DNA of 64,000 nt, taken from NCBI RefSeq assembly GCF_002117485.1, contig NZ_CP021030.1:1801001-1865000 (forward strand), in the 5' to 3' direction. A program made the translations under genes and the position numbers. The notes below the pieces were generated by a model. It was not told the DNA's origin, made no database searches, and was given only the letters and a program-made list of their open reading frames with translations. How positions within the stretch are numbered: the stretch's first letter is position 1; every line of letters begins with the position of its first letter. This stretch comes from Rhizobium sp. NXC14. Its GTDB lineage: Bacteria; Pseudomonadota; Alphaproteobacteria; Rhizobiales; Rhizobiaceae. This document shows positions 39,113 to 46,567 of the stretch, in pieces.

Positions 39113-40066
39113 ATGAGCACAGTTGCCACCACCGATCCGGTTCTGACGCCGGGGCAGGCGAGCGGGATCTCGCTTCGAAGCCGGCTGCAGGATGCGCTGC
39201 CGAAGATCGTGCTGGCGCCGAGCTTCGTCATCACGCTGATCTTCGTCTACGGCTTCATCGTCTGGACGGCCTATCTCTCCTTCACCAATTCCAAGACCTT
39301 CCCCTCCTATCAGCTGACCGGCGCGCGCGCCTATCAGCGGCTGTGGCGCTGGACCTTCGAGAGCGACCCGCCGTCCTCCTGGTACACATCGATCACCAAC
39401 ATGGCGATCTTCGGCTTCCTCTATGTCGGCATCTGTCTGGCGCTCGGCCTGCTGCTCGCCATCCTGCTCGACCAGAAGATCCGCGGCGAGGGGTTGCTCA
39501 GGCCGATCTTCCTCTATCCGATGGCGCTTTCCTTCATCGTCACCGGGGTGGCCTGGAAGTGGTTCCTCGATCCCGGCCTCGGGCTGGAGCAGACCCTGCA
39601 TCACTTCGGCTGGACGAGCTTCCACTTCGACTGGATCAAGAACAAGGACTTCGTCATCTATACCGTCGTCATCGCCGGTGTCTGGCAGGCGTCGGGCTTC
39701 GTCATGGCGATGTTTTTGGCCGGGCTTCGCGGCATCGACGGCGAGATCATGAAGGCGGCTGAGATCGATGGCGCCTCGCCTTTCCAGCTCTATCGGCGCA
39801 TCATCATCCCGCTCTTGCGGCCGATCTTCCTGTCGGCCTTCATCGTGCTCGCGCATATGGCGATCAAATCCTACGACCTGGTGGTGGCGCTGACCTCAGG
39901 GGGGCCTGGCGGCTCGGCCTGGCTGCCGTCGAACTTCATGTATGAATACACCTTCAAGCGCAACGAGATGGCCGTCGGCTCGGCGAGCGCCATCATCATG
40001 CTGATGACGATCTCGGCGATCATCGTTCCCTATCTCTATTCCGAACTGAAGGAGAAGGCCCGATGA
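39113..40066 (+). CDS. Sugar ABC transporter permease (MalF-type)
   Basis: Inner-membrane permease, 317 residues from ATG 39113 (MSTVATTDPVLTPGQASGIS), chosen because GCGAGGAG lies before it; an upstream in-frame ATG in the tandem repeat is less likely. Six hydrophobic segments and the ATPase-coupling EAA loop (AAEIDGASPFQLYRRIIIPL) are present. The stop overlaps the next permease by four bases (ATGA). Confidence 0.94.
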   Translation: MSTVATTDPVLTPGQASGISLRSRLQDALPKIVLAPSFVITLIFVYGFIVWTAYLSFTNSKTFPSYQLTGARAYQRLWRWTFESDPPSSWYTSITNMAIFGFLYVGICLALGLLLAILLDQKIRGEGLLRPIFLYPMALSFIVTGVAWKWFLDPGLGLEQTLHHFGWTSFHFDWIKNKDFVIYTVVIAGVWQASGFVMAMFLAGLRGIDGEIMKAAEIDGASPFQLYRRIIIPLLRPIFLSAFIVLAHMAIKSYDLVVALTSGGPGGSAWLPSNFMYEYTFKRNEMAVGSASAIIMLMTISAIIVPYLYSELKEKAR

Positions 40067-41034
40067 GCGGCGTCACCTCTGCCCTCGGCACGTCATCATC
40101 GGCAACGGCAGCCGAAGCAGCGGAGCGCGGCAACAGCGCCCGCTTTATCGGCCGCATCGTCATCTACGGCCTGCTGGTGATCTTCGCCATCCTCTATCTG
40201 ATGCCGCTCTTCGTCATGCTGGTGACCTCGTTCAAGACGATGGACGAGATCCAGAACGGCAACATGCTGGCGCTGCCTGAGGCGCCGACCTTCGATCCCT
40301 GGGTCAAGGCCTGGGGCGAGGCCTGCGTCGGGCTGACCTGCGCCGGCATCAAGGGCTACTTCTGGAACTCGATCAAGATGGTGGTGCCGGCGGTCGTGAT
40401 CTCCACCTTCTTCGGGGCGCTGAACGGCTATGTCCTGACCAAATGGCGTTTTCCCGGCCACACGCTGGTGTTCGGGCTGATGCTGTTTGCCTGCTTCATC
40501 CCGTTCCAATCGGTGCTGCTGCCGATGGCGACCATTCTCGGCTCGCTCGGCCGCTTCGGGGTGACGCTGCAGAACGCCACCGGCTGGAACTTCGGCTTCG
40601 GCAATTCGACGGTCAATCTGGTCTTCGTCCATGTCGTCTACGGCCTCGGCTTCACGACGTTGTTCTTCCGCAATTTCTACGAGGCGTTTCCGACCGAACT
40701 GGTCAGGGCCGCCCAGGTCGATGGCGCCAGCTTCTTCCAGATCTTCCGCCGCATCATGCTGCCGAACTCGCTGCCGATCATCGTTGTCACGGTCATCTAC
40801 CAGTTCACCAACATCTGGAACGACTTCCTGTTTGCCTCGGCCTATGCCGGCACCGGCGATTCCATGCCGATGACGGTGGCGCTCAACAATGTCGTCAACA
40901 CCTCGACCGGGGTGGTCGAATACAATGTCAACATGGCGGCGGCGATGATCGCGGCCGTTCCGACGCTCATCGTCTATATCCTCGCCGGCCGCTACTTCGT
41001 GCGTGGCCTGATGGCGGGCGCAGTCAAAGGGTAA
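40063..41034 (+). CDS. Sugar ABC transporter permease (MalG-type)
   Basis: Second inner-membrane permease, 323 residues, with six hydrophobic segments and the EAA loop RAAQVDGASFFQIFRRIMLP. It starts MSGVTSALGTSSSATAAEAA, a polar N-terminal tail before the first segment (IVIYGLLVIFAILYLMPLFV). Overlaps the first permease by four bases; only three bases separate it from the ATPase gene. Pairs with the MalF-type protein. Confidence 0.94.
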   Translation: MSGVTSALGTSSSATAAEAAERGNSARFIGRIVIYGLLVIFAILYLMPLFVMLVTSFKTMDEIQNGNMLALPEAPTFDPWVKAWGEACVGLTCAGIKGYFWNSIKMVVPAVVISTFFGALNGYVLTKWRFPGHTLVFGLMLFACFIPFQSVLLPMATILGSLGRFGVTLQNATGWNFGFGNSTVNLVFVHVVYGLGFTTLFFRNFYEAFPTELVRAAQVDGASFFQIFRRIMLPNSLPIIVVTVIYQFTNIWNDFLFASAYAGTGDSMPMTVALNNVVNTSTGVVEYNVNMAAAMIAAVPTLIVYILAGRYFVRGLMAGAVKG

Positions 41035-41037
41035 CCC

Positions 41038-42153
41038 ATGGCTTTCCTGGAAATCTCCGGTCTCAGAAAGCGCTTCGGCGCCGTCGACATCCTCAAGGGT
41101 ATCGATCTCGAACTCGAAAAGGGCGGCTTTCTCGTGCTGGTCGGCCCGTCCGGCTGCGGCAAGTCGACCCTGCTCAACACCATTGCCGGGCTGGAGACGA
41201 TCACGTCAGGCGATATCCGCATCGACGGACGCGCCGTCAACGGCCTGCATCCCTCCAAGCGCGACATCGCCATGGTGTTCCAGTCCTATGCGCTCTATCC
41301 GAACATGACGGTGGCGGGCAACATCGCCTTCGGCATGGAGATGCGCGGCGTGCCGCAGGAGGAGCGCAAGCAGGCGATCGACAAGGTCGCCAAGGTGCTG
41401 CAGATCGGCCATCTGCTCGACCGCAAGCCGAGCCAGCTGTCGGGCGGCCAGCGCCAGCGCGTCGCCATGGGCCGGGCGCTGGTGCGCGATCCCAAGCTCT
41501 TCCTGTTCGACGAGCCGCTCTCCAACCTCGACGCGAAACTCCGCGTCGACATGCGCATCGAGATCAAGCGGCTGCATCAGGCGACCGCCAAGACCATCGT
41601 CTATGTCACCCACGACCAGATCGAGGCGATGACGCTCGCCACCCGCATCGCCGTGATGAAGGACGGCATCGTCCAGCAGTTCGGCACGCCGGCGGAGATC
41701 TACAACAATCCCGCCAACATGTTCGTCGCCGACTTCATGGGCTCGCCGGCGATGAACCTGGTGAAGGCCTCGGTCGAGAACGGCGCCGGCGGCCTTGCGG
41801 TCTCGCTCGAACGGCCGAACGCCGCCCCGCTGAGGCTTCCCGTCACGATGACCGGCAACGGCCTTTCCTCCTATGCCGGCCGGCAGGTGATCTTCGGCAT
41901 CCGCCCGGAGGCGTTGACCGACCCCGACGGCGCCGACCGCAATGCCCGCTCGCTCACCGAAGGCGACTGCCTGATCGAGGTTGTCGAACCGGCCGGCTCC
42001 GACACCTTCGCCGTCACCAAGCTCGGCGGCAAGGAAGTCGTCGCGCGCCTGCGCGCCGATGCCGGCATCGCGCCCGGCCAACACACGCGCCTCGCCTTCA
42101 ATCTCGACAAGGTTGTGTTCTTCGATCCGGAAACGCAGGCGCGGATCGCGTGA
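41038..42153 (+). CDS. Sugar ABC transporter ATP-binding protein (UgpC/MalK-type)
   Basis: Cytosolic ATPase of the importer, 371 residues. Walker A GPSGCGKSTL (residues 36-45), Q loop VFQSYALYPNMTV, signature LSGGQRQRVAMGRAL, Walker B LFLFDEPLSNLD and the switch histidine in VYVTHDQIEAM are present. A C-terminal regulatory TOBE-type region (about 240-371; FGIRPEALTD) is present. It completes a S-P-P-A importer in gene order. GMC oxidoreductase follows 15 bases later. Confidence 0.95.
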   Translation: MAFLEISGLRKRFGAVDILKGIDLELEKGGFLVLVGPSGCGKSTLLNTIAGLETITSGDIRIDGRAVNGLHPSKRDIAMVFQSYALYPNMTVAGNIAFGMEMRGVPQEERKQAIDKVAKVLQIGHLLDRKPSQLSGGQRQRVAMGRALVRDPKLFLFDEPLSNLDAKLRVDMRIEIKRLHQATAKTIVYVTHDQIEAMTLATRIAVMKDGIVQQFGTPAEIYNNPANMFVADFMGSPAMNLVKASVENGAGGLAVSLERPNAAPLRLPVTMTGNGLSSYAGRQVIFGIRPEALTDPDGADRNARSLTEGDCLIEVVEPAGSDTFAVTKLGGKEVVARLRADAGIAPGQHTRLAFNLDKVVFFDPETQARIA

Positions 42154-42168
42154 TCACCAGGTGTTGAC

Positions 42169-43707
42169 ATGAGCGGTTCACCAGACATCGTCATCATCGG
42201 CTCGGGCGTCGGCGGCGCCACCGTCGCTGCCGGCCTGGCTGTATCAGGTGCGCAGATATTGGTCCTCGAAGCCGGCGATCATATTGCTGATCTTCCCGTC
42301 AATCGCGACCAGCGCGCCATCTTCCAGCGTGGCCACTTCCGGCCGAATGAGACGTGGTACGAGGCGAACGGCAGGGGCTTCAACCCCGGCAACTATTACA
42401 ATGTCGGCGGCAACTCGAAATTCTACGGCGCCGTCCTGTCACGCTACCGCAAAGAGGATTTCGACGTCATTGAACATCGGGAAGGCGTGTCGCCGGCGTG
42501 GCCCTTTCCCTATGAAGAGCTGGAGCCCTGGTATTCGAAGGCGGAGCTGATGTATCAGGTTCGCGGCAGTCTTGGCGAAGATCCGACCGAACCGCATCAC
42601 TCGGTTGCCTACGAATTCCCGCCCGTGCCCGATGAGGCGCCGGTCGCCGACGTCAGGGCACGCCTCAAGGCGAAAGGCCTGCATCCGTTTTCGCTGCCGC
42701 TCGGCCTGGATCTCGATGCCTGGCTCTCCAAGGCACGCACGCCCTGGGATGCGCATCCGAATTCGCGGGACGGCAAGATGGATGCCGAGACCGCAGCGCT
42801 CGCGGTGGCGCTGAAACACGAGAACGTGCGGCTTGAGACCAATGCACGGGTGATACGGCTCGACACGGGGGCGGGGAGCCGGATCGACCGGATCACCTAT
42901 GTCAAGGACGGACAGACGCTGACCGTCTCGCCCAGGATCGTCATTCTTTCCGCCGGTGCGGTCCAGTCATCCGTGCTTTTGCTCCGTTCGAAGAACGACC
43001 GCTTCCCGAAGGGGCTCGCCAACTCTTCCGATCAGGTGGGCCGCAACTTCATGAACCACAACGCCTCGGCCGTGATAGCGCTCTCGCCGCGCTTCAGGAA
43101 CACCGCCGTCTACCAGAAGACCTTCGCCTTCAACGACTTCTATCTCTCGGACGGGGAGGGCGGACCGCCGCTCGGCAATGTGCAGTTGCTGGGGCGTATT
43201 TCCGAAAAGGTCCTCAAAGGCTCTCTGCCGCAGGCGCCGGAATGGCTTCTGCGTTTCATGACGGACCATGCCATCGACTTCTATGCGATGAGCGAGGACG
43301 TTCCGAATCCCGAAAGCCGCGTGATGGTCGACGGTGATCGGATCATCCTTAAATGGCAGAGGACCAACTGGGACGCGCATCTTGCGCTCGTCGCCAAGCT
43401 GAAGGCGATCCTGCGGTCGATCGGTTTTCCGATCGTGCTATCCAGACCCTTCGACAAACGCACGCCGTCCCATCAGTGCGGAACGATCCGCATCGGAAAC
43501 GACCCGGCAACAGCGCCACTGGATCCATACTGCCGGTCCTACGATCACGGCAATCTTTTCGTCGTCGACGCCGGTTTTCTCCCCACATCGGCTGCGGTCA
43601 ATCCCGCGCTCACCGTCGCCAGTCAAGCGCTCAGAGTTGCCCATCACATCGCATCGACGGATTTGCAGACACAGGCAGATCCATTAATGCGCGCCGGCTT
43701 CAAATAG
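42169..43707 (+). CDS. GMC-family oxidoreductase, gluconate/glycoside dehydrogenase-like
   Basis: FAD-dependent alcohol/sugar oxidoreductase of 512 residues. The FAD motif is at the N-terminus (IVIIGSGVGGATVAAGLAVS). The segment NYYNVGGNSKFYGAVLSRYR and the C-terminal catalytic region with HQCGTIRIGNDPATAPLDP and AAVNPALTVASQALRVAHH carry the histidine and asparagine used for proton abstraction. It belongs to the sugar/gluconate-dehydrogenase-like GMC branch rather than the choline-dehydrogenase branch next door. No signal peptide is seen, so it probably acts in the cytosol on the imported sugar. Substrate unknown. Confidence 0.88.
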   Translation: MSGSPDIVIIGSGVGGATVAAGLAVSGAQILVLEAGDHIADLPVNRDQRAIFQRGHFRPNETWYEANGRGFNPGNYYNVGGNSKFYGAVLSRYRKEDFDVIEHREGVSPAWPFPYEELEPWYSKAELMYQVRGSLGEDPTEPHHSVAYEFPPVPDEAPVADVRARLKAKGLHPFSLPLGLDLDAWLSKARTPWDAHPNSRDGKMDAETAALAVALKHENVRLETNARVIRLDTGAGSRIDRITYVKDGQTLTVSPRIVILSAGAVQSSVLLLRSKNDRFPKGLANSSDQVGRNFMNHNASAVIALSPRFRNTAVYQKTFAFNDFYLSDGEGGPPLGNVQLLGRISEKVLKGSLPQAPEWLLRFMTDHAIDFYAMSEDVPNPESRVMVDGDRIILKWQRTNWDAHLALVAKLKAILRSIGFPIVLSRPFDKRTPSHQCGTIRIGNDPATAPLDPYCRSYDHGNLFVVDAGFLPTSAAVNPALTVASQALRVAHHIASTDLQTQADPLMRAGFK

Positions 43708-43716
43708 GACAGTAAA

Positions 43717-45372
43717 ATGGGATTCGATTATATCATCACCGGTGCCGGTCCTGCGGGCTGCGTTCTTGCAAGCCGCCTCAGCGAAGATCCCGATGTAAAG
43801 GTACTGCTGCTGGAGGCGGGCGGAGGCGACTGGAATCCTCTTTTCCACATGCCCGCCGGCTTCGCCAAGATGACCAAGGGCGTCGCCAGCTGGGGATGGG
43901 AAACCGTTCCCCAAAAGCACATGAAGGACAGAGTACTTCGCTATACCCAGGCAAAGATCATCGGCGGCGGCTCGTCGATCAATGCGCAGCTCTACACCCG
44001 CGGAAACGCAGCTGATTATGATCTCTGGGCCAGTGAAGACGGTTGCGAGGGTTGGGACTACCGTTCGATCCTGCCCTATTTCAAACGTGCCGAGGACAAT
44101 CAACGTTTCGCCGACGACTACCACGCCTATGGCGGTCCGCTGGGTGTCTCCATGCCGGCTGCACCGTTACCGATCTGCGACGCCTATATTCGCGCGGGGC
44201 AGGAGCTCGGCATACCCTATAATCACGACTTCAACGGCCGCCAGCAGGCCGGCGTCGGATTTTATCAGCTCACCCAGCGCAACCGCCGCCGGTCATCGGC
44301 ATCGTTTGCCTATCTCTCGCCAATCAAAAACCGAAAGAATCTGATGATCCGGACGGGCGCGCGCGTCGTCCGCATCATGCTGGAGGCGGGCCGCGCGGTC
44401 GGCGTCGAGATCGCGACCGGACACGGTCTGGAGGTCGTGCGGGCTGAACGCGAAGTCCTCGTCTCGTCAGGCGCGATCGGATCGCCGAAGCTCCTGTTGC
44501 AGTCCGGGATAGGGCCGGCCGACCATTTGACCTCGGTTGGCGTCAGGCCCCTCCACGATCTGCCCGGCGTCGGCGGCAATCTTCAGGACCATCTCGATCT
44601 CTTCGTTATCGCCGAATGCACCGGCAATCACACCTATGACGGCGTCGCGAAGCTCCACCGGACACTGTGGGCCGGAATTCAATATGTTCTCTTCCGCACC
44701 GGTCCGGTCGCCTCGTCACTGTTCGAGACCGGCGGCTTCTGGTATGCCGATCCCGACGCACGGTCTCCCGATATTCAGTTCCACCTCGGCCTCGGTTCTG
44801 GCATCGAAGCAGGCGTCGAGCGGCTCAAGAACGCCGGGGTCACGCTCAACTCGGCCTATCTGCATCCGCGCTCGCGAGGGACGGTGCGTCTCTCATCCGC
44901 CGATCCGGGTGCGGCTCCCTTGATCGATCCCAACTACTGGTCCGATCCTCACGATAGGAAGATGTCGCTGGAGGGGCTCAAGATCGCCCGCGAAATCATG
45001 CAGCAGGCGGCGCTGAAACCCTATGTCATGGCCGAAAGGCTTCCCGGGCCGAAGGTCGTGACCGACGAGCAGCTTTTCGACTATGGCTGCGCCAATGCCA
45101 AGACCGACCATCATCCGGTGGGCACCTGCAAGATGGGAACCGGGTCCGACGCGGTTGTCGGGCTCGATCTCAAGGTGCACGGCCTGGAAGGCCTGAGGGT
45201 CTGCGATTCCTCCGTCATGCCGCGCGTGCCGTCATGCAACACCAACGCGCCGACGATCATGGTCGGCGAAAAAGGATCGGACCTCATCCGGGGCCTGCCT
45301 GCGCTGCCGTCGGCGATCTTCGCCCATGAGCGCAATGATACGAGGCCGCGGGCCCGCGCCGAGATCCGCTAA
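43717..45372 (+). CDS. GMC-family oxidoreductase, choline dehydrogenase-like
   Basis: A second FAD-dependent alcohol dehydrogenase, 551 residues, of a different GMC branch. N-terminal FAD motif YIITGAGPAGCVLASRLSED, flavin-binding IIGGGSSINAQLYTRGNAAD, and C-terminal catalytic histidine in HHPVGTCKMG with asparagine in NAPTIMVGEKGSDLI. It normally oxidises primary alcohols to aldehydes, which would give a substrate for the operon's aldehyde dehydrogenase. Starts nine bases after the first GMC gene with AGGACAGTAAA; cytosolic by sequence. Confidence 0.9.
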   Translation: MGFDYIITGAGPAGCVLASRLSEDPDVKVLLLEAGGGDWNPLFHMPAGFAKMTKGVASWGWETVPQKHMKDRVLRYTQAKIIGGGSSINAQLYTRGNAADYDLWASEDGCEGWDYRSILPYFKRAEDNQRFADDYHAYGGPLGVSMPAAPLPICDAYIRAGQELGIPYNHDFNGRQQAGVGFYQLTQRNRRRSSASFAYLSPIKNRKNLMIRTGARVVRIMLEAGRAVGVEIATGHGLEVVRAEREVLVSSGAIGSPKLLLQSGIGPADHLTSVGVRPLHDLPGVGGNLQDHLDLFVIAECTGNHTYDGVAKLHRTLWAGIQYVLFRTGPVASSLFETGGFWYADPDARSPDIQFHLGLGSGIEAGVERLKNAGVTLNSAYLHPRSRGTVRLSSADPGAAPLIDPNYWSDPHDRKMSLEGLKIAREIMQQAALKPYVMAERLPGPKVVTDEQLFDYGCANAKTDHHPVGTCKMGTGSDAVVGLDLKVHGLEGLRVCDSSVMPRVPSCNTNAPTIMVGEKGSDLIRGLPALPSAIFAHERNDTRPRARAEIR

Positions 45373-45384
45373 GGAGTAACGACG

Positions 45385-46554
45385 ATGTCTGAAGTGAAAG
45401 TTGCAGTGCTTGGCGCCTCGGGCTGGATGGGAAAGGTCCACACGATGGCCTATCAAACCTTTCAGCACTTCTTCGGCGTGTCGGGCGGAACGGCGCGGAT
45501 CGTGGCGCTTGTCGACAGCAACCCTGACGTAGCGCAGGATATCGGCAACAGGGCGCCGGGGGCCAGGATCTACCAGGATTGGAAGCTGGCGGTCACCGAT
45601 CCCGAAGTCGATCTGATCGATATCTGTCTGCCCGACCATCTTCACTATCCGGTGGCCAAGGCCGCGCTGCTGGCCGGCAAACATGTCTATTGCGAGAAGC
45701 CGCTGGCAAACACCGCCGATGAAGCGCGGGAGCTGGCCGAGATCGCTAAAGAGAAGGGGGGCATTACACGTGTCGGACACGCGTTTCCCCGAAACCCCGT
45801 TCATGATTTGGCGAAAGAGATCATCGAATCCGGTGAAATCGGCGAGATAAAGCTGTTTCGCGGCTGCCAGCATGTCGACATGTATGGGGATCCCACAGCG
45901 CCCTACATGTGGCGTGCCGATGGCAAGCTCGCGCCGACCGGGATCGTCGGCGACACCGGTTCGCACATCTTCAGCTTCATGGATTTCCTCGTTGGCCGCG
46001 TCAGCTCCCTGATCGCCGACAATCTCATCGTCACCCCGCGCCGGCCGATCGTCGAGGGGCTTGCCTATGGGGAGCAGGTGAAACTTTCAGGCAACGAGGC
46101 CTGGGCCGATATCACCAATCCCGACGCGACGAACCTGCTGTGCCGGTTCGAAAACGGCGCCGCCGGCATCGTCGACTTCAGCCGCGTCGCCACCGGCCGC
46201 AAATTCATGCAGACCTATGAAATCTACGGAACGAAGGGCAGCATCGCCTATACCTATGACGAGATTAACCGGCTGCGTTTTTACTCCAACGACGACAGCA
46301 CGGGACGCCGGGGCTTTCGCGAGATCGACGTCGGTCCTGAGAACCCCACCTTCAGGGCCTTCCTTCCGCTGCCGAATTTCGGCATTGGCTACAATGAAAG
46401 CAAGATCATCGAGGTGGCGGAGGTGATCCGATCGATTGTCGCAAACAAACCGATGTGGCCGACATTCGATACCGGCTACCATATCTGCCAGATCGTCGAC
46501 GCATGCATGGAGTCCTCCCGGCAGCGACGCTGGGTGGATATCCCGCTCAATTGA
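45385..46554 (+). CDS. Gfo/Idh/MocA-family dehydrogenase
   Basis: NAD(P)-dependent sugar/inositol-type dehydrogenase, 389 residues. Rossmann motif VAVLGASGWMGKVH, family motif CEKPLANT, and the catalytic aspartate/histidine pair in GIVGDTGSHIFSF are visible. AAGGAGTAACGACG is a strong ribosome-binding site. Members of the family oxidise or reduce the hydroxyls of sugars and cyclitols, often through a 3-keto intermediate. Together with two GMC enzymes it argues that the imported compound is a polyol, sugar or glycoside. Substrate unknown. Confidence 0.92.
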   Translation: MSEVKVAVLGASGWMGKVHTMAYQTFQHFFGVSGGTARIVALVDSNPDVAQDIGNRAPGARIYQDWKLAVTDPEVDLIDICLPDHLHYPVAKAALLAGKHVYCEKPLANTADEARELAEIAKEKGGITRVGHAFPRNPVHDLAKEIIESGEIGEIKLFRGCQHVDMYGDPTAPYMWRADGKLAPTGIVGDTGSHIFSFMDFLVGRVSSLIADNLIVTPRRPIVEGLAYGEQVKLSGNEAWADITNPDATNLLCRFENGAAGIVDFSRVATGRKFMQTYEIYGTKGSIAYTYDEINRLRFYSNDDSTGRRGFREIDVGPENPTFRAFLPLPNFGIGYNESKIIEVAEVIRSIVANKPMWPTFDTGYHICQIVDACMESSRQRRWVDIPLN

Positions 46555-46567
46555 TTGTGGCGAGCCG

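Noticed and set aside
40443..42167. Plus-strand open frame of 574 codons across the permease and ATPase genes
   Set aside because: Out-of-frame overlap with two well-supported transporter genes; composition is rich in Arg, His and Pro and has no domain.
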